From assembly GCF_018336155.1 (NCBI RefSeq), contig NZ_JAGYHF010000009.1:124001-188000 (forward strand): 64,000 bases of DNA. Reading direction: 5' to 3'. The notes under the pieces were generated by a model, which worked only from the letters and a program-made list of their open reading frames with translations, ran no database searches and was not told where the DNA came from. The position numbers were made by a program, and so were the translations under genes. Positions within the stretch are counted from its first letter, which is position 1. Each line of letters begins with the position of its first letter. This document shows, piece by piece, positions 1 to 8,485 of the stretch. Origin of the DNA: Pseudomonas rustica. GTDB taxonomy: Bacteria > Pseudomonadota > Gammaproteobacteria > Pseudomonadales > Pseudomonadaceae.

Positions 1-158
1 TTTATTCCACTGGCGTTGGCTTGTTGATGTACGGCCTGCAAAAGCAGTCCGACGGGATCTCGTTCTCGGGCATCGGCAGCCGCGACAGCTACAGCAACGA
101 AGAGCCACAGGCGCCGTTGCTGGATCGATTGAAGAAGTGGGTTCAAGGCAACTTTTAA
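1..158 (+). CDS. ftsA: Cell division protein FtsA, C-terminal end (partial)
   Basis: Reading frame 3 is open from the window edge to a TAA at 156-158 and ends in KKWVQGNF, the usual end of Pseudomonas FtsA. FtsA is an actin-like ATPase that anchors FtsZ filaments to the inner membrane through a C-terminal amphipathic helix. The basic, aromatic tail seen here (DRLKKWVQGNF) is that helix. Only about 51 residues are inside the window. ftsZ follows after 105 bp, the standard dcw-cluster order. Confidence 0.93.
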   Translation, partial: YSTGVGLLMYGLQKQSDGISFSGIGSRDSYSNEEPQAPLLDRLKKWVQGNF

Positions 159-263
159 AAGCAGTTCGAAGCGTCAAGCTTCGAGCGGCAAGCAGTAGCA
201 GTAGATGCACCGCAACAAACATGCAGTAGGCGAAAAAAACTAGAGAATGTAAGGAGAGGGAAA

Positions 264-1460
264 ATGTTCGAACTCGTAGACAACATCCCCGCAAGCCCGG
301 TAATCAAAGTTATCGGTGTCGGCGGTGGCGGCGGCAACGCTGTCAACCACATGGTCAAGAGCAACATCGAAGGCGTTGAATTCATCTGCGCCAACACCGA
401 TGCTCAAGCGCTGAAAAACATCGGCGCACGTACCATCCTGCAACTGGGCACTGGCGTGACCAAAGGCCTCGGCGCCGGCGCGAACCCGGAAGTCGGCCGT
501 CAGGCTGCTCTGGAAGACCGTGAGCGTATTGCCGAAGTGCTGCAGGGCACCAACATGGTGTTCATCACCACTGGCATGGGCGGCGGTACCGGTACCGGTG
601 CTGCACCGATCATCGCCGAAGTGGCCAAGGAAATGGGCATTCTGACCGTTGCGGTCGTGACTCGTCCGTTCCCGTTCGAAGGCCGCAAGCGTATGCAGAT
701 CGCCGATGAAGGCATCCGCATGCTGTCCGAAAGCGTCGACTCGTTGATCACCATTCCTAACGAGAAGCTGCTGACCATCCTAGGTAAAGACGCCAGCCTG
801 CTGTCGGCTTTCGCCAAGGCTGACGATGTACTGGCCGGTGCCGTTCGCGGTATCTCCGACATCATCAAGCGTCCGGGCATGATCAACGTCGACTTCGCCG
901 ACGTGCGTACCGTGATGAGCGAAATGGGCATGGCAATGATGGGCACTGGCTGCGCCAGCGGTCCGAACCGTGCACGTGAAGCCACTGAAGCTGCGATCCG
1001 CAACCCGCTGCTGGAAGACGTGAACCTGCAAGGCGCACGCGGCATTCTGGTGAACATCACCGCCGGCCCTGACCTGTCCCTGGGTGAGTACTCCGACGTA
1101 GGTAGCATCATCGAAGCCTTCGCTTCCGAGCACGCCATGGTCAAGGTCGGTACCGTTATCGATCCGGACATGCGCGACGAGCTGCATGTGACTGTGGTAG
1201 CTACCGGTCTGGGCGCAAAAATCGAGAAGCCTGTGAAGGTCATCGACAATACCGTTCATACCTCGATGTCGACCGCTCAGGTACAACAACCGGCTCCGAC
1301 CCGTCAGGAAGCGCCAGCGGTAAATTACCGTGATCTGGATCGTCCGACCGTCATGCGCAACCAGGCTCAGGCCGGTGCTGCGGCTGCCGCGAAGATGAAT
1401 CCGCAAGATGACCTGGACTACCTGGACATCCCGGCATTCCTGCGTCGTCAGGCCGATTGA
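264..1460 (+). CDS. ftsZ: Cell division protein FtsZ
   Basis: This is the tubulin-like GTPase that forms the cytoplasmic division ring. The 398-residue length is normal for the family. The N-terminal glycine-rich nucleotide loop (GVGGGGGNAVNHM, residues 18-30) and the tubulin signature GGGTGTG (residues 106-112) are intact. A variable alanine/proline linker (about 330-380) leads to the conserved C-terminal peptide DYLDIPAFLRRQAD that binds FtsA and ZipA. The start is supported by an AAGGAG ribosome-binding site just upstream. It sits between ftsA and lpxC, as in other pseudomonads. Confidence 0.99.
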   Translation: MFELVDNIPASPVIKVIGVGGGGGNAVNHMVKSNIEGVEFICANTDAQALKNIGARTILQLGTGVTKGLGAGANPEVGRQAALEDRERIAEVLQGTNMVFITTGMGGGTGTGAAPIIAEVAKEMGILTVAVVTRPFPFEGRKRMQIADEGIRMLSESVDSLITIPNEKLLTILGKDASLLSAFAKADDVLAGAVRGISDIIKRPGMINVDFADVRTVMSEMGMAMMGTGCASGPNRAREATEAAIRNPLLEDVNLQGARGILVNITAGPDLSLGEYSDVGSIIEAFASEHAMVKVGTVIDPDMRDELHVTVVATGLGAKIEKPVKVIDNTVHTSMSTAQVQQPAPTRQEAPAVNYRDLDRPTVMRNQAQAGAAAAAKMNPQDDLDYLDIPAFLRRQAD

Positions 1461-1572
1461 TGGAATGTATCAGGGCTATGAAGGTGATTGGTGTTCAGCA
1501 AAGGCTCGGTCTGCTATTATCGCCAGCCTTTGTTGATACCAGTTCGCAATTTGCGCTGAAGCGGCCCAAGCC

Positions 1573-2484
1573 ATGATTAAACAACGCACACTGAAAAATA
1601 TTATCCGTGCCACAGGTGTAGGCCTGCACTCCGGTGAGAAGGTCTATCTGACCCTCAAGCCTGCGCCTGTCGACACTGGCATTGTGTTTTGTCGCGCTGA
1701 CCTCGACCCTGTGGTGCAGATCCCTGCCCGCGCGGAAAACGTCGGTGAAACCACTATGTCGACGACGCTGATCAATGGCGACGTCAAAGTGGACACGGTA
1801 GAGCATTTGCTCTCGGCCATGGCTGGCCTGGGCATCGATAACGCCTACGTCGAGCTCTCCGCGTCCGAAGTCCCGATCATGGATGGCAGCGCTGGACCCT
1901 TCGTATTCCTGATTCAATCGGCAGGCCTGGAAGAACAGGACGCCGCCAAGAAATTCATCCGCATCCTGCGTGAAGTGACAGTGGAAGACGGCGACAAGCG
2001 CGCCACTTTCGTCCCTTTCGAAGGGTTCAAGGTGAGCTTCGAGATCGATTTCGATCACCCGGTTTTCCGGGACCGCACCCAAAGTGCAAGCGTGGATTTT
2101 TCCAGCACTTCGTTCGTAAAAGAAGTCAGCCGCGCCCGTACCTTTGGTTTCATGAGTGATATCGAGTACCTGCGCAAGCACAACCTCGCACTCGGCGGCA
2201 GCGTTGAAAACGCAATCGTGGTCGATGCCGATGGCGTACTGAACGAAGACGGCCTTCGCTATGAAGACGAATTCGTGAAGCACAAGATCCTCGATGCCAT
2301 TGGCGACCTGTACCTTTTGGGTAACAGCCTGATTGGTGAGTTCAAAGGCTTCAAGTCCGGTCATGCACTGAACAACCAGCTGTTGCGCAAGTTGATTGAG
2401 CAAACAGATGCTTGGGAAGTGGTGACGTTCGATGACGCCAGCACCGCACCAATCTCTTACATGCGCCCGGTTGCGGCGGTGTAA
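1573..2484 (+). CDS. lpxC: UDP-3-O-acyl-N-acetylglucosamine deacetylase LpxC
   Basis: LpxC is the zinc-dependent deacetylase for the committed step of lipid A synthesis in the cytoplasm. The protein has the normal length of 303 residues. The metal ligands are visible as EHLLSA (His78) and HKILDAIGD (His237, Asp241). It closes the dcw cluster and is followed 25 bp later by a clear intrinsic terminator. There is no sign of truncation. Confidence 0.99.
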   Translation: MIKQRTLKNIIRATGVGLHSGEKVYLTLKPAPVDTGIVFCRADLDPVVQIPARAENVGETTMSTTLINGDVKVDTVEHLLSAMAGLGIDNAYVELSASEVPIMDGSAGPFVFLIQSAGLEEQDAAKKFIRILREVTVEDGDKRATFVPFEGFKVSFEIDFDHPVFRDRTQSASVDFSSTSFVKEVSRARTFGFMSDIEYLRKHNLALGGSVENAIVVDADGVLNEDGLRYEDEFVKHKILDAIGDLYLLGNSLIGEFKGFKSGHALNNQLLRKLIEQTDAWEVVTFDDASTAPISYMRPVAAV

Positions 2485-2508
2485 GTAAAAAACCTCTCTA
2501 GTTTTTTG

Positions 2509-2536
2509 AAGGCCATCCTCGGATGGCCTTTTTTTA
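2509..2536 (+). terminator. Intrinsic terminator after lpxC
   Basis: A GGCCATCC-TC-GGATGGCC hairpin is followed by a run of seven T residues. It closes the ftsZ-lpxC transcript. Confidence 0.9.
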
Positions 2537-2554
2537 TGCTCCTTTTTTCAGAAG

Positions 2555-2633
2555 CAAAAGATCGCAGCCTTCGGCAGCTCCTACAGGAACCGCATTCCAA
2601 TGTAGGAGCTGCCGAAGGCTGCGATCTTTTGAT
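2555..2633. repeat. Inverted pair of the GTAGGAGCTGCCGAAGGC repeat
   Basis: Two head-to-head copies of the Pseudomonas intergenic repeat AGATCGCAGCCTTCGGCAGC face each other across a short spacer. Further copies in this window are near 4176, 6407, 41829, 48292 and 50969. It lies between lpxC and the oppositely oriented cyclase gene. Confidence 0.9.
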
Positions 2634-2635
2634 CT

Positions 2636-4144
2636 TCAGGCAGCCACCACCACTCGATTGCGCCCACCTTCCTTCGCCTGATACAACGCCTTGTCCGCCA
2701 CAAACAGCAACTGCTCCAGCGTCATCTCACTCGCCGCCGTCCACGTCGCAATGCCGAGACTCACCGTCATCGGCCGATCAGCCCCTGCAACCCACGGCAA
2801 CTGCTCCACCGCCTGCCGAATATGCTCGGCAATCTGCTGCGCGCCCTGGCTGTCAGTCTCGGCCAGAATCACCGAAAACTCCTCGCCGCCATACCGCGCC
2901 ACCAGATCCGCCGGTCGCCGCACATTGTCCGTAATCACCTTGGCCAACGCCTTCAACGCCTGATCCCCGGCCTGATGCCCATGCTTGTCATTGAACGACT
3001 TGAAGTGGTCGGCGTCGATCATCATCACCGACATCGGTTTGCCCGAACGCTGCGCGCGGAACCACTCGTGACGCAGTGATTGATCAAGCATCCGACGATT
3101 GGCGACACCGGTCAGCGCATCGGTGGCGGCCAGTTGCGCCAGTTCACGTTCAGCGCGCTGACGTCGGCGCAGTTCACGCGCGAGCAGCCAGGTCAGCCAG
3201 AGCAATCCCACGCAGAGCGCACCAGTGGCGCCACTGATCAACATCGCCGTACGCCGCCACGTCGCAAACACCTCATCGCTGGACAGCGCGACCATCACCG
3301 TCAGCGGTAAATTGCCCACCCGCGAATAGGTGTAGAGGCGTTGCTGTTGATCCATGCTCGACGTGCTGCTGAAACTGCCCTTGCCATCCTTGTCGCGCAG
3401 AATCCGGATCACGTTGGGCCGGTTGCCGAAGCTTTTGCCGATCGAGTCGCTTTGCAGATAGGGCTTCTGCGCCAGCAGCACACCGTCATCGTCGATGATG
3501 TTCAGCGTGCTGCCCTTGCCGATGTCGAGGCTTTTGAACAGTTGATCGAAGTAGTCGAGCTTCATCGACGCCACCGCCACCCCGACAAACTCGCCGGTGT
3601 CCGAGGAAATGCGTCGGCTGAAACTGATACGCCATTGATTGGCTTCGTCGCAGTCGCAACGGGTCTTGAACGGTCGGCTGATGAACATGCCGACATCGCG
3701 GTTGAAGGCGTGGGCGAGGAAGTAATCGCGGTCGGCGAAATTGCCCGGTTTCGGCTCGACTCTTGAGGAGTCAGCAAGAACATCGCCGTGCTTGTCGAGC
3801 AGCAGAATATCGCCCTTGAAACGCGCAGTGGTGGAGCGATCGAACAGCGCCAGATGGCGGATTTCCGGCGACACGTTTTGCAGATCATCGCGCTGGGCGG
3901 CAGCGATCAAACCTTGCAGGGACAGGTCGTAGAGTTCGACGGTACGCAGCACGTCGGCGTCGATCAACTGAGCAATGGTGGTCGCACTGCGGGTGGCGGA
4001 TTGCCGAGCGTTGGCGTGCTCGCGGATCAGCAGAAAAGTGACGATGGCTAAAATCGCGATCACGCTGAGCAAACTGCCGCAGATCAGCAGCAGCTCGGGG
4101 CGTCCGGTCTTGCCCGAAACGGGAGGGGTACGGCTCGCGATCAT
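2636..4144 (-). CDS. Membrane diguanylate cyclase with periplasmic Cache-type sensor
   Basis: The protein makes cyclic di-GMP from two GTP. An N-terminal membrane segment (about 18-40) and a second one (about 300-322) bracket a periplasmic region of about 255 residues that looks like a double Cache (PDC) sensor. A GGDEF domain fills residues 335-500. The active-site loop is RYGGEEF (GGEEF 419-423), so catalysis should be retained. An RPAD sequence at 410-413, five residues upstream, matches the RxxD inhibitory site for product feedback. The periplasmic ligand cannot be read from the sequence. It is monocistronic, flanked by repeats on both sides. Confidence 0.93.
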   Translation of the reverse strand: MIASRTPPVSGKTGRPELLLICGSLLSVIAILAIVTFLLIREHANARQSATRSATTIAQLIDADVLRTVELYDLSLQGLIAAAQRDDLQNVSPEIRHLALFDRSTTARFKGDILLLDKHGDVLADSSRVEPKPGNFADRDYFLAHAFNRDVGMFISRPFKTRCDCDEANQWRISFSRRISSDTGEFVGVAVASMKLDYFDQLFKSLDIGKGSTLNIIDDDGVLLAQKPYLQSDSIGKSFGNRPNVIRILRDKDGKGSFSSTSSMDQQQRLYTYSRVGNLPLTVMVALSSDEVFATWRRTAMLISGATGALCVGLLWLTWLLARELRRRQRAERELAQLAATDALTGVANRRMLDQSLRHEWFRAQRSGKPMSVMMIDADHFKSFNDKHGHQAGDQALKALAKVITDNVRRPADLVARYGGEEFSVILAETDSQGAQQIAEHIRQAVEQLPWVAGADRPMTVSLGIATWTAASEMTLEQLLFVADKALYQAKEGGRNRVVVAA

Positions 4145-4175
4145 GATCGGGTTATCGGTTGGGGGATCTTCTAAG

Positions 4176-4262
4176 CGTAGGAGCTGCCGAAGGCTGCGAT
4201 CTTTTGATCTTGTTTTTAAAAATCAGGATCAAAAGATCGCAGCCTTCGGCAGCTCCTACAGG
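4176..4262. repeat. Inverted pair of the GTAGGAGCTGCCGAAGGC repeat
   Basis: Head-to-head copies are separated by a short A/T-rich loop (TTGTTTTTAAAAATCAGG), located between the cyclase promoter side and the end of the porin gene. The pair would form a long perfect hairpin in RNA. Confidence 0.9.
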
Positions 4263-4279
4263 TTCAGTGTTAACTGATC

Positions 4280-5602
4280 TTAGAAGACGTTGATCGGGTA
4301 GTCGATGATCACGCGGTATTCGTCGGTGTCGGTATCAATCGCGCCGTAACCATTGCCACCGCGGTTGGTCGCCCATTGCAGGCGTACCGCCAGATCTTTG
4401 GCCTGGCCACTCTGCACCACGTACTTCAAATCGATGTCGCGTTCCCAATGCTTGGCGTTGCGACCCTCGGCGCTGTACCAGTTCGAGTAACCCTGGCTAT
4501 CCGGATCAACCTTGGTCAAATCCACCGTCCCGCGCGAGTACGACACTGCCGACGTCAGCCCCGGATAACCCACTCCGGCAAAGTCATAGGCGTATTTGAG
4601 TTTCCACGAGCGTTCGTTCGGGCCATTGAAGTCCGAGTACTGCTGCGAGTTGTCCAGATAAACGCTGTCGCCCTGACTGATGTAGTCGAACGGCGTGTTG
4701 CCGTTGACCCGTTGATACGCCGCCGTAACGCTGTGGCTGCCAATACCGACGGTGAAATGCAGGCTGTAGGTGTTGTTGTCGATGTCGCCGAGCAGCGCAT
4801 CGCCGGTGTCTTGCGTGTGATAGAAGTGCAGGCCCGGGTTGAGGCTGACCAGATCGTTCAACTGCCAGGTGTAATCCAGGTCGTAGTAGTACTGGTTCCA
4901 GATGTCCTTGAGTTCGGACGCGTACAGGCTGCTGGTCAAACCCTCGACACCGCTCCACGCCACGCCAGCCCAGTTCAGGTGCTGGCTTTCGTCGCCCTCG
5001 GCCAACGTCCCGTAGGAGGTACCGATGCGCATGTGACCACTCTGGTTGTACGGCTTGGTGAAACTGGCCTGTCCACCCTCGATCAACCAGCCGTCGAAGC
5101 TGTGGTTGCTCAGACTGATACCGCGAAACGTCTGCGGCAGCATGCGCGTGTCACCGCCCGCGATCACCGGGTTGGTGAGGAACAGATCACCAGCCTTTAA
5201 CTCGGTATCGAACGCGCGCATTTTCAACGTACCGCCCGCCGTCGAGAACGAGCCCGGCGCTTTGCCGTTGCCATCGCTGATCGGCAGGATGCTCGAGCCA
5301 TCCGTGCCGCCACCGCCGTCGAGTTTCAGACCGAGCATGGCGTGGGCATCAATGCCGAAACCGACCGTGCCTTCGGTGTAACCCGACTGGAAGATCCCGA
5401 GAAACCCTTGGCCCCACTCAATGTTGTCGTCCGCCTGCTGCATGCGGTTGCGATTCATGTAGTAGTTGCGGGCGTTGAGGTTGAGGCTTGAGCCTTCGAT
5501 GAAACCTTCTTTCGCAGGCTCGTCGGCGTGAACGGCGGGGGCAATCGTTGCGGCAATTGCAATGAACAGCGGAGTGAAGCGGACTGGGTAACGCACGTGC
5601 AA
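4280..5602 (-). CDS. OprD-family outer-membrane porin
   Basis: This is a substrate-specific outer-membrane channel of the OprD family, which takes up amino acids, peptides or organic acids. A signal peptide ends at AVHA-DEP. The mature part begins with the family pattern EGFIEGSSLNLNARNYYMNR. It ends in a strand with a terminal Phe (DYPINVF), the usual beta-barrel assembly signal. I chose the TTG at 5602 because an AAGGAG lies 5 nt upstream. A GTG at 5596 is also possible, and a longer frame to 5620 has the ribosome site inside it. The substrate cannot be assigned. Confidence 0.9.
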   Translation of the reverse strand: MHVRYPVRFTPLFIAIAATIAPAVHADEPAKEGFIEGSSLNLNARNYYMNRNRMQQADDNIEWGQGFLGIFQSGYTEGTVGFGIDAHAMLGLKLDGGGGTDGSSILPISDGNGKAPGSFSTAGGTLKMRAFDTELKAGDLFLTNPVIAGGDTRMLPQTFRGISLSNHSFDGWLIEGGQASFTKPYNQSGHMRIGTSYGTLAEGDESQHLNWAGVAWSGVEGLTSSLYASELKDIWNQYYYDLDYTWQLNDLVSLNPGLHFYHTQDTGDALLGDIDNNTYSLHFTVGIGSHSVTAAYQRVNGNTPFDYISQGDSVYLDNSQQYSDFNGPNERSWKLKYAYDFAGVGYPGLTSAVSYSRGTVDLTKVDPDSQGYSNWYSAEGRNAKHWERDIDLKYVVQSGQAKDLAVRLQWATNRGGNGYGAIDTDTDEYRVIIDYPINVF

Positions 5603-5696
5603 TGGAGCTCCTTGGGTCAACTGGCGTCTCTGTATTTTGAGGCGCTCGATGTTTCTTGTTGTTACAGACGAACCAAACGGCTTTCAGACCACAACG

Positions 5697-5723
5697 AAAA
5701 AAGGCCGCTGAAAGGCAGCGGCC
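5697..5723 (-). terminator. Intrinsic terminator downstream of the small secreted protein gene
   Basis: On the minus strand a GGCCGCTG / CAGCGGCC stem with a GCCTTT-type loop is followed by six T residues. It lies 68 bp past the stop of the gene at 5791-6012. Confidence 0.8.
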
Positions 5724-5790
5724 TGGAATGACGACGGTTGAACGGGAAGAGCCAAACAACCGCGTCGAGGGAAACGGAGCGGTGCGCGAC

Positions 5791-6012
5791 TCAGCTGTCT
5801 TTTTCCAGCGATTGAGCCTGGGAAGTGGCAGCCTGAGGGGCCTGCGTGGCGTCTTTGGCCTTGGCCATCATTTCTGCCTGATGCTGGTCATACGCTTGAG
5901 CGCGGGCAGAATTTTGCGCCACGAACGCGTGGGATTCTTCAGCCATCGCCATCGGCGACAGGATCAATGAGGACAAAACGAAAGCGCTGGCAATACCCAT
6001 ACTGTTGGACAT
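5791..6012 (-). CDS. Small secreted/periplasmic protein of unknown function
   Basis: This is a 73-residue protein with a clear signal peptide (hydrophobic stretch FVLSSLILSPMAMA, cleavage after AMA). The mature part is short, Ala/Gln-rich and charged (about 48 residues), with no recognisable domain and no cysteine. The start at 6012 is preferred over the upstream ATG at 6099 because AGAAGG lies about 10 nt upstream and the signal peptide then begins correctly. Proteins of this type are common in Pseudomonas. I assign no function. Confidence 0.7.
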   Translation of the reverse strand: MSNSMGIASAFVLSSLILSPMAMAEESHAFVAQNSARAQAYDQHQAEMMAKAKDATQAPQAATSQAQSLEKDS

Positions 6013-6130
6013 CTTGAAAACCTTCTCGCTTGGCGAGTGTGCTGTTTGGTGCGGGCAAAGATAGTGTTGCCGAGCGATGGGAAACAGCGCGATTTTCATA
6101 AATGACTGTTACAGCAAAAGCAAAGATCAC

Positions 6131-6295
6131 CCCCTCACCCCAGCCCTCTCCCGGAGGGAGAGGGAGCTGACCGAGGTGTCTTGCGTTGTACATCGACCTG
6201 AAAGATCGAGTCGATTATGGATTCGGTGAATCAAGATCAGGTCGGTGCACATCTGCAGCATCCCCCAATCAGTCCCCTCTCCCTCTGGGAGAGGG
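6131..6295. repeat. Composite CCCTCACCC...GAGGG intergenic repeat, copy 1
   Basis: Outer arms CCAGCCCTCTCCC and GGGAGAGGG bracket an internal segment that contains GACCGAGGTGTCTTG, CATCGACCTGAA and GATTATGGATTCGG. The same arms and internal words recur near 17595 and 28345. A copy with a different centre is near 13216. Confidence 0.85.
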
Positions 6296-6300
6296 TTGAT

Positions 6301-6398
6301 CGTTCCCACGCTCTGCGTGGGAATGCCGCCAGGGACGCTCTGCGTCCCTGTGACGCAGAGCGTCACTGGATACATTCCCACGCAGAGCGTGGGAACGA
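6301..6398. repeat. CGTTCCCACGCTCTGCGTGGGAATG palindrome cluster
   Basis: Two large inverted arms (CGTTCCCACGCTCTGCGTGG and its complement) enclose two smaller palindromes, GGGACGCTCTGCGTCCC and TGACGCAGAGCGTCA. The whole 98-bp block can fold into a cruciform-like structure. It is directly adjacent to two other repeat families. Confidence 0.85.
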
Positions 6399-6406
6399 TC
6401 GTCACT

Positions 6407-6440
6407 TGTAGGAGCTGCCGAAGGCTGCGATCTTTTGATC
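6407..6440. repeat. Single GTAGGAGCTGCCGAAGGC repeat
   Basis: This is one unpaired copy of the repeat, ending 4 bp from the stop codon of the sensor kinase gene. Together with the two preceding repeats it fills most of the 430-bp gap between genes, in which I see no coding sequence. Confidence 0.85.
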
Positions 6441-6444
6441 CGCT

Positions 6445-7809
6445 TTAAACCGGCAAATAAATCCCGAAAGTATTCATCCCCCGATCACTGCGCACAAACA
6501 CATCCCCACCATGCATCAGCGCAATCGCCTTGACGATCGCCAGCCCCAACCCATGGTTATTGCCGCTGTTACTACGCGACGCATCCACCCGATAAAACCG
6601 CTCGAACAATCGCGGCAAATGCTCACTGGCAATCGGCGAACCGGGGTTGGCGACGCCGATACTCACTTGATGTTCCTCAACCTCAATCCGCACCTCGATC
6701 ACCTGACCCGCCTCGGTATGCTGCACCGCATTACTCAGCAAATTGATCAACGCCCGGCGCAAATGCGCGACTTCAATCTGCACCAGCGCATCGCCACTGA
6801 CCTGCACCTGAACCTGCGCATCTTCAAGAATGAAATCCAGATATTCGAGCGTCGTCGCCACCTCATCCGCCAGCGAAGTCGACGTCAGTTTGGTCGCCTT
6901 ATTACCCTGATCCGCACTGGCCAGAAACAACATGTCGTTAATGATCGAACGCAACCGTTCCAGTTCTTCCAGGTTGGATTGCAGCACCTCGAAATAGTGT
7001 TCTGCAGAACGCCCACGGGTCAGCGCCACTTGGGTCTGGCCGATCAGATTGGTCAGCGGCGAACGCAACTCATGAGCGACGTCAGCGTTGAACGATTCCA
7101 GCCGCGAATAGGCCAGTTCGACCCGTTCCAGCGTCGAGTTGAACGAGTCGACAAACTGCTCCAGCTCCGGCGGCAGCGGCGACAAACGCAAGCGCCCAGC
7201 CCTGAGCGGCGGCGCCAGTCGCTGTGCTTCGTGGGAGAGTTTGATCAACGGCTTCAAACCAATCCGCGCCACCCAATAACCCAGCGCCGAAGCCATCAAC
7301 ACACCGACAATCGCCAGCCCGATCAACGCGATCAACAGGTTGTGCTGAGTCTCATGAAACGTATCGGTGTCGATGCCGATCATAAAGCGCAGCGGCGGGC
7401 GCTGATCTTTGGCCGGAAACTCACTTACCAGCACTTTCACTGGATAAGGCTGCCCCGGCAATTGCAGATCGCGCGTGCCCAAAGGGCCATTGGTGATCTC
7501 GCGGATTTGGGGTGTGAGGTTGCCGTACTCGTATTGCGGATCGCCGCTGCTGATCCAGAAACTGATGCGCTTGTCTTCTTCGCCGAGCAGCTTGAGTTTG
7601 TTGTTGATCTTCACCCAGTGCTCGGGCGTGCCGAAGCGGCCGACCGTGGATTCGAGCACGCTGTAACGCGCGTCCAGTTCGGCTTCCGGCAGCAAGCCCA
7701 AACCTTTATCGACCTGCTGATACAACGCGCCGCCGATCAACAGAAACACCAGCAACGCCACCAGCGTGAACATGCCGCTGAGGCGCAGGGCAATCGAATT
7801 ACTGGACAC
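6445..7809 (-). CDS. Heavy-metal-type sensor histidine kinase (CusS/CzcS-like)
   Basis: This inner-membrane sensor kinase is the partner of the regulator at 7799-8476. It has an N-terminal membrane helix (MFTLVALLVFLLIGG), a periplasmic sensor of about 130 residues, a second helix, HAMP, a HisKA motif AHELRSPLTNL with the phospho-accepting His, and an ATPase domain with N and G boxes (NLLSNAVQHT, GLGLAIV). The GTG at 7809 overlaps the regulator's end by 11 nt and gives 454 residues, typical of the family. The upstream in-frame extension to 7983 is out-of-frame regulator sequence. The signal (metal or pump substrate) is inferred from family and context only. Confidence 0.9.
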   Translation of the reverse strand: MSSNSIALRLSGMFTLVALLVFLLIGGALYQQVDKGLGLLPEAELDARYSVLESTVGRFGTPEHWVKINNKLKLLGEEDKRISFWISSGDPQYEYGNLTPQIREITNGPLGTRDLQLPGQPYPVKVLVSEFPAKDQRPPLRFMIGIDTDTFHETQHNLLIALIGLAIVGVLMASALGYWVARIGLKPLIKLSHEAQRLAPPLRAGRLRLSPLPPELEQFVDSFNSTLERVELAYSRLESFNADVAHELRSPLTNLIGQTQVALTRGRSAEHYFEVLQSNLEELERLRSIINDMLFLASADQGNKATKLTSTSLADEVATTLEYLDFILEDAQVQVQVSGDALVQIEVAHLRRALINLLSNAVQHTEAGQVIEVRIEVEEHQVSIGVANPGSPIASEHLPRLFERFYRVDASRSNSGNNHGLGLAIVKAIALMHGGDVFVRSDRGMNTFGIYLPV

Positions 7810-8476
7810 CACGGCTCTCCAGCACATAACCCATGCCGCGAATGGTGTGCAGCAGTTTCTCGTCGAACGGCCCGTCGAGCTTGGCGCGCAGGCGTTTGAT
7901 TGCAACTTCGACGACGTTGGCATCGCTGTCAAAATTGATGTCCCAGACCATCTCGGCAATCGCAGTTTTCGAGAGGATTTCACCTTGCCGGCGGGCCAAT
8001 ACGCTCAACAGCGAGAACTCCTTGGCGGTCAGATCCAGTCGCGTACCGGCGCGGGTCGCCTTGCGGCTGATCAAATCTATCCACAGGTCGGCGATGCTCA
8101 CTTGCACCGGTTCATGGCCGCCACTGCGCCGGGTCAGCGCTTGCAAGCGTGCGACCAGTTCGAGGAAGGAAAACGGTTTACCGAGGTAATCGTCGGCACC
8201 GTCGCGCAAGCCTCGGATGCGATCTTCAACCCGCTCACGGGCGGTGAGCATGATCACCGGGGTTTGCTTGCGCGCCCGCAATGCGCGCAGTACGCCGAAG
8301 CCATCGAGGCCCGGCAACATGACGTCGAGGACGATCACCGCGTAGTCGCTTTCCAGCGCCAGATGCAGGCCCTCGACGCCGTCGCGGGCCAGATCCACGG
8401 TGTAACCCTGTTCCGTCAGACCGCGGTGCAAATAGTCCGCGGTTTTTTCCTCGTCTTCGATAATCAGAACGCGCAT
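7799..8476 (-). CDS. OmpR/PhoB-family response regulator (CopR/CzcR-like)
   Basis: This is a 225-residue DNA-binding response regulator. The receiver domain has the acidic pocket (IIEDEE) and phospho-acceptor Asp51 (VLDVMLPGLDG). A winged-helix domain follows (about 125-220, with VVEVAIKRLRAKLD as recognition helix and TIRGMGYVL as wing). Its start lies 9 bp after the pump gene stop and its end overlaps the kinase gene, so pump, regulator and kinase are probably co-transcribed. Confidence 0.94.
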   Translation of the reverse strand: MRVLIIEDEEKTADYLHRGLTEQGYTVDLARDGVEGLHLALESDYAVIVLDVMLPGLDGFGVLRALRARKQTPVIMLTARERVEDRIRGLRDGADDYLGKPFSFLELVARLQALTRRSGGHEPVQVSIADLWIDLISRKATRAGTRLDLTAKEFSLLSVLARRQGEILSKTAIAEMVWDINFDSDANVVEVAIKRLRAKLDGPFDEKLLHTIRGMGYVLESRGVQ

Positions 8477-8485
8477 GACCCTGCC

